Assembly (NCBI RefSeq): GCF_000012885.1
Contig: NC_007498.2
Location: 2,170,001 to 2,234,000 of the forward strand
DNA from: Syntrophotalea carbinolica DSM 2380
GTDB lineage: Bacteria; Desulfobacterota; Desulfuromonadia; Desulfuromonadales; Syntrophotaleaceae
DNA length: 64,000 bases
Direction: 5' to 3'
A model generated the notes under the pieces. That model was not told the origin of the DNA. It did not search any database and saw only the letters and a list, made by a program, of their open reading frames with translations. The position numbers were made by a program, and so were the translations under genes. How positions within the stretch are numbered: position 1 is the first letter of the stretch; each line of letters starts with the position of its first letter. This document shows positions 17,978 to 25,201 of this stretch, one piece after another.

Positions 17978-18067
17978 TCATTTTGCCCGGATGGCAAAAG
18001 AGCCTTTACAGAAATATTCAATATGTTAAAGTCTCTGAAATATCAAAGCTTTACCTTGGGAGACCCT

Positions 18068-19633
18068 ATGGATTCGCAAACCCTGCACAAAGCCCTCCTC
18101 GCCCCCTCGACCTACGACAGCGGTGAGACCGAAATAACCTTCAAGGAAACCCACATTTCACGACTCTATTTTGTCGGAAATCGCGTTTATAAAATTAAAA
18201 AACCGGTGGATTTCGGTTTTCTGGATTTCACAACCCTTGAAAAGAGATTGTTTTACTGCCAGGAGGAAGTACGCCTGAACAAACGCTTCTGCGAAGGCGC
18301 CTACCTCGGGGTCGCGGAAATCCGCGAGCATAACGGCCGTATCAATCTCGACGGCCCGGGGCAGACCATCGACTACGCCGTTGTGATGAAACGATTCCCG
18401 GAAGAAAATATGCTGCCCCAGTTGTTGTCCCGAAACGACCCCGCCCTGCCCGAGCGCATGGCCGACCTGGCACGCCATATTGCCGAACGTTATCAGCATT
18501 TGCAAAGCGTCGGCCCGGGGGAGGATACTGCGCACCTGGATGTGGTGAAAAACAACTGGGAAGAAAACTTCGTCCAAACCGAGCCCTTTATCGGAACCAC
18601 CATTTCATCCGGTACGTTCGAACGGCTTGCCGAGTATGTCCGTAGCTTCGAGGACAGTCAGGCTGAACTTTTCCACAGGCGCGAAGCCCAGGGATGGGTT
18701 CGCGACGGACACGGCGACCTTCACTGTGAACATATCTGTTTTCTCGACGGCAATATCGCCATTTACGACTGCATCGAATTCAACCGTCGCTTTCGCATCG
18801 CGGACGTACTTGCGGATCTGGCCTTTTTGCTCATGGATCTGGAATTGCGCGGACGCTACGATCTGGCCACCATCGTTCGCGACAACTACCTCGAGGTCAT
18901 CGGCATAAGCGACGACACCGACCTGCTGCTGCCTTTTTACCAGATCTACAGGGCCTACGTCCGCGGCAAGGTCGACTCGTTTTTAAGCAGCGACCCGAAT
19001 GCCGACCAGAATAATCGCAGCGCGGCAGCGGGCCGGGCCAAAAAATATTTCAACCAGGCCCTCGGTTATTTGTGCCGCACACCGAAACTGATTCTTACCT
19101 GCGGATTGATGGGGGTGGGAAAATCGACCATCGCCCGCGAGCTGGCAACCCCCCTGGGTGCAGAACTGCTGAGCTCCGACGCGTTGCGCAAAGAGCTTGC
19201 CGGCATCCCTCAGCAAGAACGCCACCATGAGGCATTCGGCGAAGGCATCTACAGCCAGAGTTCGCGTCAAGCTACTTACGACGCCCTGCTCACCGGGGCG
19301 CTGGCTACACTTGAAACAGGCCGGCCCGTCATCGTCGATGCCAGCTTTGCCGATGAAAAGGAACGAAAAAGATTCCACGCCGCGGCAAACCGGGCGGGAT
19401 ATCCGGTGTGGACGGTACTGGTGACATGCGATCGGGAGATTGCCCTGCAAAGACTCGACGACCGTCAGGCCAAGGGCAAGGACGCATCCGATGGCCGCAG
19501 AGCCCTTTACGACCAGCAGGCCCGGAACTTCGATCCGGTCAAGGAGGCTACCCGGGTATTGCGCGTCGACGGCAATGCCGACACTGCAAGCGTCATCGAC
19601 GAACTTCTCAATGCAATGCTTTCAGATTCCTGA
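18068..19633 (+). CDS. Two-domain protein: APH-like kinase fold plus AAA/zeta-type P-loop kinase
   Basis: A 521-residue protein. Residues 30-330 look like an aminoglycoside-phosphotransferase/kinase fold: early lysine-rich strand VYKIKKPVDFGFLDF, catalytic loop HGDLHCEH (215-222) and metal-binding region IYDCIEFNRRFRIADVLADLAF. Residues 340-521 form an AAA_33 P-loop kinase with Walker A GLMGVGKST at 346-354. The family is widespread in bacteria but its substrate is not known. The ATG at 18068 has GGGAG upstream; the longer frame has no ribosome site. It is transcribed away from the TPR operon. Confidence 0.85.
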   Translation: MDSQTLHKALLAPSTYDSGETEITFKETHISRLYFVGNRVYKIKKPVDFGFLDFTTLEKRLFYCQEEVRLNKRFCEGAYLGVAEIREHNGRINLDGPGQTIDYAVVMKRFPEENMLPQLLSRNDPALPERMADLARHIAERYQHLQSVGPGEDTAHLDVVKNNWEENFVQTEPFIGTTISSGTFERLAEYVRSFEDSQAELFHRREAQGWVRDGHGDLHCEHICFLDGNIAIYDCIEFNRRFRIADVLADLAFLLMDLELRGRYDLATIVRDNYLEVIGISDDTDLLLPFYQIYRAYVRGKVDSFLSSDPNADQNNRSAAAGRAKKYFNQALGYLCRTPKLILTCGLMGVGKSTIARELATPLGAELLSSDALRKELAGIPQQERHHEAFGEGIYSQSSRQATYDALLTGALATLETGRPVIVDASFADEKERKRFHAAANRAGYPVWTVLVTCDREIALQRLDDRQAKGKDASDGRRALYDQQARNFDPVKEATRVLRVDGNADTASVIDELLNAMLSDS

Positions 19634-19844
19634 GAACGGAAAGACGGAAACTTCCCCCCATTGGGGGACAAAGCATATCCCGAACAAGATGCGCTACCAG
19701 AGGATCTGAAAACCCATCGCGACCGCATAGAGCAAATGCGGGCAGGCATGAGGGCATTTACTACGCGTACTCGCTCGTCGATAAACGTGGTATTATTGCA
19801 ATTAATCCGTTACCAGAACTGGCGAACCGACCAGGAGTTGAGGA

Positions 19845-20186
19845 ATGAATATTCAGATAAATGAGCGCGGCGATATCGTATTGATTTCGGTAGATGAGGA
19901 GCGCCTCGACGCCCATAACAGCACCGACCTGAAAACCCGTCTTTTATCTCTTTTCGAAGACGGAAAAAACAACATGGTCATCAATCTTGAGGGGGTGCGA
20001 TTCGTCGACTCTTCCGGCCTGGGCGCTTTGGTGTCCGGATTTAAAAATGCCAGTGCCAGGAACGGAAGCCTCAAACTTTCCAACCTGCAACCGCAGGTGC
20101 AATCGATGTTCGAATTGACCCGCCTGCACCGCGTATTTGAGATTTTCCCCAATTCCGAAGACGCTATAGCGAGCTTCCAGGCCTGA
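19845..20186 (+). CDS. STAS-domain anti-sigma factor antagonist
   Basis: A 113-residue single-domain STAS protein. The phosphorylation loop VRFVDSSGLGALVSGF places the target serine at about residue 56-57. By family knowledge, the unphosphorylated form binds a cognate HATPase anti-sigma kinase and the kinase inactivates it by phosphorylation. The next gene, 16 nt downstream, encodes such a kinase, so the two form a partner-switching pair. No sigma factor or PP2C phosphatase gene is in view. Confidence 0.92.
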   Translation: MNIQINERGDIVLISVDEERLDAHNSTDLKTRLLSLFEDGKNNMVINLEGVRFVDSSGLGALVSGFKNASARNGSLKLSNLQPQVQSMFELTRLHRVFEIFPNSEDAIASFQA

Positions 20187-20202
20187 TGTTTGCGGAGTTT
20201 CT

Positions 20203-20622
20203 ATGAGCGAAAGGATCGAACTGGACATAACGCTTCCCAAGGAAACCCGCTATCTGAGCCTGGTCGGGCAGATCGGCGAATCGATGGCCCGTTCCCTGCG
20301 ACGTTTTTCAGGCGACCGTGAGGAACTGGCGTACCATATCAACCTGGTGCTCACCGAAGCTATGGCCAATGCCATCCAACACGCCCAGAAACCCTCCTCC
20401 ACGGAAATACGCATTACCATCACCCTGATCCAGCACAAACTGACCATCAAAGTCTACGACCAGGGGCAGGGCTTCGATCTCTGCACCCTCGCCCCCCCGG
20501 ACGCAAGCCATCTACAAGAACACGGGCGTGGTATCTTCATTATTCGCACCATCATGGATCGGGTAACCTACCGCAAACTCGAATGCGGCCATGTGCTTGA
20601 AATGGAAAAAACCCTTCACTGA
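20203..20622 (+). CDS. Anti-sigma regulatory factor (RsbW-type serine kinase, HATPase_c)
   Basis: A 139-residue HATPase_c protein with the N-box LVLTEAMANAIQHA, G1 box YDQGQGFD and G2 box GRGIFIIRTIMD: the ATP-binding site of the RsbW/SpoIIAB anti-sigma kinases. It probably phosphorylates the upstream STAS protein and binds another partner (sigma factor or effector) encoded elsewhere. The ATG is preceded by GGAG. The two genes form their own operon on the plus strand. Confidence 0.9.
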   Translation: MSERIELDITLPKETRYLSLVGQIGESMARSLRRFSGDREELAYHINLVLTEAMANAIQHAQKPSSTEIRITITLIQHKLTIKVYDQGQGFDLCTLAPPDASHLQEHGRGIFIIRTIMDRVTYRKLECGHVLEMEKTLH

Positions 20623-20674
20623 CGCCATGACCTGCTGCCTTGCAGGTCCCACCCCCATGCGTTGATGCCGAGAA

Positions 20675-21310
20675 TCAAACCTCCCGGGAGGATAGATCCA
20701 ACAGTGTCAGCAGTTCCATATGGTCCTGAATCACCAGGTCACTTTCCACCAAACCCTTATACGCCACAAACCGTACTCCGGCATGAAAGGCCGCCTGGCG
20801 ATCCAAATCCGAATCACCGACAAATAAAACCTCACCAGGGCTCAGACCCAGTTTCTCAACGGCCAGCAGCAGCATATCCGGTGAAGGCTTGGGACGATGG
20901 ACGTCCTGGGATGTCACGATGGTGTGAAAATGGGGCAACATGCGGAAATGCGCCAGAAGATCGCGAACGCTATGGCCGCGATTGGTTGCCAGAGCCAATT
21001 CCATGCGCCCGGCCAACGATTCGAGAACACCCGGCATGCCCTCCTCGGGGGTCATAAGATCCAGCAGAAAACGCAGGTCGGCGGAAGCTGCAAAGGCTTG
21101 AGCTTCGGCCACCCTGGCCTCCCCGAGCAGAACTTCGAATACGACGGTACTGGCATGTGTATGACAGAGATCGGCCTCAGGACTGTTCTCGGTCAACGAT
21201 AAGGGGCTATCAAAGTGATCGAGAACATGGCGGTAAAAAGCAAGATTGGCACGTCGGCTATCGAACAAAACGCCATCGCAGTCGTATATGATTCCGCGTA
21301 TCTCGGTCAT
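20675..21310 (-). CDS. HAD-family hydrolase (phosphoglycolate phosphatase-like)
   Basis: A 211-residue haloacid-dehalogenase phosphatase. Motif I is IYDCDGVLFDS (nucleophile Asp9 and Asp11), motif II LATNRG, motif III Lys in HRPKPSPDMLLLA, and motif IV VGDSDLDRQAA. A helical cap sits between motifs I and II, as in Gph-type enzymes. The substrate is uncertain. The ATG at 21308-21310 overlaps the lgt stop by 4 nt (ATGA), which supports this start and operon membership. Confidence 0.88.
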   Translation of the reverse strand: MTEIRGIIYDCDGVLFDSRRANLAFYRHVLDHFDSPLSLTENSPEADLCHTHASTVVFEVLLGEARVAEAQAFAASADLRFLLDLMTPEEGMPGVLESLAGRMELALATNRGHSVRDLLAHFRMLPHFHTIVTSQDVHRPKPSPDMLLLAVEKLGLSPGEVLFVGDSDLDRQAAFHAGVRFVAYKGLVESDLVIQDHMELLTLLDLSSREV

Positions 21311-22092
21311 GGTTGCATTGCGCGGCGCCAGCAATACCACACCCCGACAATCCCCACCAATATCATGGGCGCAGACAGCAGCTGTCCCATGGAGATCGTG
21401 CCCCAGAGCAATCCGATATGGGCATCAGGCTCCCGCACCAACTCGATGAGAAACCGAAAGCATCCATAACAGGCCAGGAAAGCAAAAAACGGAACACCGA
21501 TTGCCGCACGCCGAAGATGGAGCAGCCAGAGAATGCCGAACAATACCACACCCTCGAGCACAGCTTCATAAAGCTGGCTGGGGTGACGTGGAAGCGGCCC
21601 CGCACCCGGAAAAACCATCCCCCAGGGCAATTGGGTGGTACGCCCCCATAATTCACCATTGATAAAATTACCAATACGACCAAGACCAAGCCCGACGCTG
21701 GACGCAGTAACCAGAATATCGCCCGTCAATAAAATACGGTTTCCCGTGTGCCGACACCACCACAGTACAGCAACCACGACACCAAGCAACCCGCCATGAA
21801 AGCTCATGCCCCCTTGCCATACAGCCAAAATCTGCCATGGATGATTAAAATAAAAAACGGGATCGTAAAAGAGCACGTATCCCAATCGGCCCCCGGCTAT
21901 CACGCCGAGCACGCAATAGAACAACAGGTCCGCCACCTGATCGGAGGTGACGTCGAGTTGACGGTAGCGGGCCAGAAAACGAATCAGAACGTAGGCCGCC
22001 AGAAATCCAAGCAGATACATCAAACCGTACCAGCGCACGGCCAAAGGACCGATCCTGAAAATAATCGGATCGATATGAGGGTAGGTCAACAT
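21307..22092 (-). CDS. lgt: Prolipoprotein diacylglyceryl transferase Lgt
   Basis: A 261-residue inner-membrane enzyme with seven predicted helices that adds diacylglycerol to the lipobox Cys of prolipoproteins. Signatures: FRIGPLAVRWYGLMYLLGF at the N-terminus, GGRLGYVLFYDP, the Lgt signature GRIGNFINGELWGR, and HPSQLYEAVLEG with the conserved His. It lies downstream of an RluA synthase and overlaps the HAD phosphatase gene. It serves the several lipoproteins encoded in this window. Confidence 0.96.
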   Translation of the reverse strand: MLTYPHIDPIIFRIGPLAVRWYGLMYLLGFLAAYVLIRFLARYRQLDVTSDQVADLLFYCVLGVIAGGRLGYVLFYDPVFYFNHPWQILAVWQGGMSFHGGLLGVVVAVLWWCRHTGNRILLTGDILVTASSVGLGLGRIGNFINGELWGRTTQLPWGMVFPGAGPLPRHPSQLYEAVLEGVVLFGILWLLHLRRAAIGVPFFAFLACYGCFRFLIELVREPDAHIGLLWGTISMGQLLSAPMILVGIVGVWYCWRRAMQP

Positions 22093-22137
22093 GATATCCT
22101 CGGTATTTGGGAAAACGGCAAAACTGTCATGGAAAAC

Positions 22138-23091
22138 TCAGACGATAGCATCCGAACCATCGGCCGCAGTCTGCTGCGATCGCCCGAGTTCGAGCAACTT
22201 CAGAAAGTCTTGCGGCAAAGGCGCCTCGATATTCAGTGGTTCCTTGCTGATTGGATGCAGCAATTCAAGTCGCCGGGCATGCAACATCTGACGCGGAACA
22301 TCCACCCCACGCCAGCGGTCCGGTCCCCCGTAGCGAATATCTCCAAGCAGAGGATGACCGGCTTCGGCAAAATGAACCCGAATCTGGTGGGAGCGTCCGG
22401 TGGGTATTTCGACCTCCAGCAATTCCGCGTCGCCGAATTTTTCAATGACACGGTACCGAGTCACCGCTTCCTTGCCTCCCCTGGCTACCGATTTCATAAG
22501 GTTGGTACGATGTTGACGGGCCAGAAGGGAACGAAATTCTCCTTGGGGGGCCTGCATACAACCTGCGACCAGGGCAAGATAGTGTTTTTGCACACGGCGG
22601 GCGGCAAAGATATCGGACAAGGATTTGTGCGCACGCGCATGAATGGAAAAAATCATTACGCCGGAGGTATCCCTATCGAGCCGCTGGACCATACCGAGAG
22701 ACGGTTTCCGTCCTTTGTTATAGGGATCATCGAGCAGCCTCAGCAACGCCTCGTAAAGTGTCCCTTTATACCGTGCAGGGGTCGGCTGGGAGTTAATACC
22801 GGGGGGCTTGTTTACAACAACGAGATACCTGTCGCGCAGAAGAATATGTTCATCGTCAAGGGCAAAGATATCGAGATCCCGATGATCCAGATAGACCTCG
22901 ACAGCGGCATGGCCCGGTACGGGAAAAGAACTCCTGCGCATACGCCGACCATTAAGGTGAACCCCACCCAAATCGATAATTTTACGCGCAAAAGAACGCG
23001 AAAAATCGGGAATGGCTGATGCCAGATATTGATCGAGTCGCATGCCATTGCATTCCTCAGCAACAGTGCGCCTGAAAACGCCCCCCGCCAT
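22138..23091 (-). CDS. RluA-family 23S rRNA/tRNA pseudouridine synthase
   Basis: A 317-residue protein with an N-terminal S4 RNA-binding domain (RLDQYLASAIPDFSRSFARKIIDLGGVHLNG) and an RluA catalytic domain. The catalytic Asp is in VQRLDRDTSGVMIFS; KHYLALVAG and TGRSHQIRVHFAEAGHPLLGD are the other signatures. This architecture matches RluC/RluD; which uridine is modified cannot be decided from sequence alone. AAAGG lies 6 nt upstream of the ATG. Confidence 0.92.
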   Translation of the reverse strand: MAGGVFRRTVAEECNGMRLDQYLASAIPDFSRSFARKIIDLGGVHLNGRRMRRSSFPVPGHAAVEVYLDHRDLDIFALDDEHILLRDRYLVVVNKPPGINSQPTPARYKGTLYEALLRLLDDPYNKGRKPSLGMVQRLDRDTSGVMIFSIHARAHKSLSDIFAARRVQKHYLALVAGCMQAPQGEFRSLLARQHRTNLMKSVARGGKEAVTRYRVIEKFGDAELLEVEIPTGRSHQIRVHFAEAGHPLLGDIRYGGPDRWRGVDVPRQMLHARRLELLHPISKEPLNIEAPLPQDFLKLLELGRSQQTAADGSDAIV

Positions 23092-23199
23092 GATTAACCT
23101 TTCTATGCGAATGATTGCCGGAAGTTTAGGATAGGGAGAATGCTACCACAAGCCCTTACGGTTGTCCTGGCAAAATGTCCATGCCAACTGCCGTCTTCG

Positions 23200-23227
23200 T
23201 TGACAGGGGCAGGTTTCGTGGTAGTCT
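23200..23227 (+). promoter_or_regulatory. Candidate promoter of the 6S RNA gene
   Basis: TTGACA at 23200-23205 with a poor -10 (TAGTCT, 23222-23227, 16-nt spacer). It would give a short 5' precursor extension before the mature RNA near 23250. Confidence 0.35.
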
Positions 23228-23249
23228 TTTTACCACAAGGTTATGGAAA

Positions 23250-23427
23250 GTTGTCTCTGAGATGCACGAGCACCCTGGATGAGATGACCAACATTTTGAT
23301 CGGAGCGTCTATCGCCACAGGTCATGGTGAGCCAGCCCGCCTACGAGTGGGACGCCTGAAATGACCAGCGAGGACCAGGATATTAAGCCGGTCGTATTTT
23401 CCGGGAGGTCGACATCTCGGAGACACC
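23250..23427 (+). ncRNA. ssrS: 6S RNA
   Basis: GTCTCTGAGATG (23253-23264) and CATCTCGGAGAC (23413-23424) form the closing stem and match almost exactly the terminal sequences of Escherichia coli 6S RNA (TCTCTGAGATG ... CATCTCGGAGA). A second stem, CCTGG (23274-23278) with CCAGG (23375-23379), leads to the central region. The length, about 178 nt, is the normal size. 6S RNA mimics an open promoter and sequesters the housekeeping RNA polymerase holoenzyme in slow growth. No protein gene fits the 430-nt gap between the RluA-type gene and the thioesterase. An intrinsic terminator follows at once. Confidence 0.9.
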
Positions 23428-23444
23428 CATAATCAGCGATCCGC

Positions 23445-23483
23445 AACAACAAAGCCCCGCACAGATAGCGGGGCTTTGTTGTT
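23445..23483 (+). terminator. Strong intrinsic terminator after 6S RNA
   Basis: Perfect 16-bp inverted repeat AACAACAAAGCCCCGC (23445-23460) / GCGGGGCTTTGTTGTT (23468-23483) with a 7-nt loop and T-rich 3' arm. It can also stop the converging minus-strand transcript of the thioesterase gene. Confidence 0.85.
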
Positions 23484-23521
23484 GTTATGAAATGTGACGA
23501 CGAGCACAAGCGATGACAAGT

Positions 23522-23908
23522 TCAGTCAAGGATGTGTTTTTCCAGCACGAAACAAGTAAACGTTGCCTCAAAAACCCGCTTGCCCTCGACCTCGACAGTA
23601 CAGAAAACACTGTGTTTCTTCCCTTCGCGACTTTCGAGGATGGCGTGAGCCTTCATGGTATCACCGCAGCGAACAGGGGCCAAAAATCGAACATCGGCTG
23701 CACCCAACACGACGAACGGATCGTTAACCGCAAGCATGGCCGCATAATCGGCAAGACCAAATGTAAAGCCACCGTGAACAAGACCGTGATCGTCGGCGGA
23801 CATATCGGCGAAGGTCTTGAGCTGCGCCGAAGCCTCACCATCCTTAAGCTCCACCATCTCCCCCACCAGGGTGGGCGAAATCGCTTTATGCGTCCTTGAT
23901 TGCATCAC
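23522..23908 (-). CDS. Hotdog-fold thioesterase, PaaI/YigI-like
   Basis: A 128-residue protein with the PaaI-type motif HGGFTFGLADYAAMLAVN near residues 45-62, whose Asp is the expected catalytic residue, followed by strands LGAADVRFLAPVRCGDTMKAHAI. It probably hydrolyses an acyl- or aryl-CoA thioester; substrate unknown. It is the last gene of the run beginning with the aromatic amino acid genes, though cotranscription with ihfB (40-nt gap) is not certain. Confidence 0.85.
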   Translation of the reverse strand: MMQSRTHKAISPTLVGEMVELKDGEASAQLKTFADMSADDHGLVHGGFTFGLADYAAMLAVNDPFVVLGAADVRFLAPVRCGDTMKAHAILESREGKKHSVFCTVEVEGKRVFEATFTCFVLEKHILD

Positions 23909-23947
23909 GCCTCCATGCAGCTGAAACCCGTAAAATACCCTATGTAC

Positions 23948-24232
23948 TTATGCGCCTTTATCGACGCGCTCGCGAAGCTGTTTGCCGGTTTTGAAAAAAG
24001 CTGTCTTTTTGGCCGGAATAGCAACAACTTCACCGCTTTTGGGATTGCGGGCTTCCCGAGCTTCACGGGTGCGTACCGTAAAGGACCCGAAACCACGGAT
24101 TTCGACCCGGTCTCCTCCGACCAGCGCATCACGTATGCCATCCAGCAGCGTATTGACCACCAGTTCGGACTCTTTTTTACTCAGGATCCCATTCAAATAG
24201 GAAAGCTCTTCAATCAACTCGCTCTTGGTCAT
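23948..24232 (-). CDS. ihfB: Integration host factor beta-type DNA-bending protein
   Basis: A 94-residue HU/IHF protein. The beta-arm contains GFGSFTVRTREAREARNPKSGE with the intercalating Pro in RNPKSG, and the C-terminus has PAKKTAFFKTGKQLRERV. The N-terminus MTKSELIEELSY and its position downstream of rpsA and sppA match IhfB (HimD) rather than HU; the paralogue distinction is by context. It organises the nucleoid and assists sigma54 promoters. Confidence 0.88.
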   Translation of the reverse strand: MTKSELIEELSYLNGILSKKESELVVNTLLDGIRDALVGGDRVEIRGFGSFTVRTREAREARNPKSGEVVAIPAKKTAFFKTGKQLRERVDKGA

Positions 24233-24246
24233 GAACTATTACCCTC

Positions 24247-25143
24247 CTAATCACGGCCCGTCCACAGATATTGCATTGCCGGAGAACCCTGTTGTCGCTG
24301 TTGCAGAGCTCGGCCAACCTGAGAAACGGATTCTTCAATAAAATATTTCAGTAAACTTTCTTTATCCTTGGGTGGATAGACCAGTTTGGGTTCGCCACTT
24401 ATACCCGCCAATTCCGAGGCTATGGCAACGGCATCCTGCATACCACCCAAAGAGTCGACCAAACCTGCCTGCATGGCTTGCCGGCCGGTAAAAATCCGCC
24501 CGTCAGCCAACGTCCGAACCTTTTCAACAGGAAGCTTACGCCCCTTGCTGACAGCCGAAACGAACTGATCATAAACATCGTCGATAACACCCTGAAGTAT
24601 TTTTCGATCGGCAGGGGTCATCGGTCGTAAAGGTGAACCGAGGTCCTTATGCTGGCCGCTTTTGACAACCTCATTTTTAAGACCCAACTTATCATACAAT
24701 TCCTGATAGTTAGTGGTCTGCATAATGACCCCAATGCTACCGGTGATGGTTCCGGGATTGGCGACAATGCGTTGAGCAGGGATACTGACGTAGTAGCCGC
24801 CGGAGGCGGCGACCGATGCCATGGAAACAACCACGGGTTTCAGGGCAGCGACCCTTGCAACTTCATCATGAATTTCCTGGGAGGGAGCGACAGCACCTCC
24901 GGGGGAATTAACGCGTAGGATAACAGCTTTTATGGAATGATCTTCCTTAAAGGAAACAAGCTGTTTAACGGTTGGCTCTGAGACCATCAGCATGCCGCTG
25001 ATCTCGACAACGCCGATGCGTTCGCCAACAGGCAATCCCTGAAAATTGCCCGTACAACGCGAAAGCAGCAGCGTAATGATCAAAAATAAAATAAAGATGG
25101 CCCCGAGAGTGAACAGGGCCATCAGAAAAGGTCTCTTTTTCAT
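24247..25143 (-). CDS. sppA: Signal peptide peptidase SppA (short form)
   Basis: A 298-residue membrane-anchored serine protease that degrades cleaved signal peptides. An N-terminal helix (FLMALFTLGAIFILFLIITLLLS) anchors it. The catalytic Ser is in SVAASGGYYVSIPAQRIVANPGTITGSIGV and the Lys in SGQHKDLGSPLRPMTPADR, the Ser-Lys dyad of the S49 family. At about half the E. coli length, it is the common single-domain form. It lies 14 nt before ihfB and after rpsA. Confidence 0.94.
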   Translation of the reverse strand: MKKRPFLMALFTLGAIFILFLIITLLLSRCTGNFQGLPVGERIGVVEISGMLMVSEPTVKQLVSFKEDHSIKAVILRVNSPGGAVAPSQEIHDEVARVAALKPVVVSMASVAASGGYYVSIPAQRIVANPGTITGSIGVIMQTTNYQELYDKLGLKNEVVKSGQHKDLGSPLRPMTPADRKILQGVIDDVYDQFVSAVSKGRKLPVEKVRTLADGRIFTGRQAMQAGLVDSLGGMQDAVAIASELAGISGEPKLVYPPKDKESLLKYFIEESVSQVGRALQQRQQGSPAMQYLWTGRD

Positions 25144-25156
25144 GGAGCCTTAAGGC

Positions 25157-25186
25157 GTATCGGTCCGCCGTCAAGCGGACCGATAC
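25157..25186 (-). other. Perfect 12-bp hairpin between rpsA and sppA
   Basis: GTATCGGTCCGC (25157-25168), 6-nt loop, GCGGACCGATAC (25175-25186). No T-run follows on the minus strand, so it is not a classical terminator. It may limit readthrough or protect the rpsA mRNA end. Confidence 0.55.
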
Positions 25187-25201
25187 CATCCGGTAAGAGT
25201 T

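Noticed and set aside
19661-19864. 67-residue plus-strand ORF before the STAS gene
   Set aside because: It overlaps the STAS start, lacks a ribosome site and looks random; this 211-nt spacer shows no clear gene.
20629-20648. GACCTGC/GCAGGTC hairpin between the converging HATPase and HAD genes
   Set aside because: Seven-base stem without T-run on either side; not enough to call a terminator.
21748-23019. 423-residue open frame antisense to lgt and the RluA gene
   Set aside because: It spans two real genes in opposite sense and has no family resemblance.
23140-23364. 74-residue ORF in the RluA-thioesterase gap
   Set aside because: It lies over the 6S RNA and its promoter; no coding signature.
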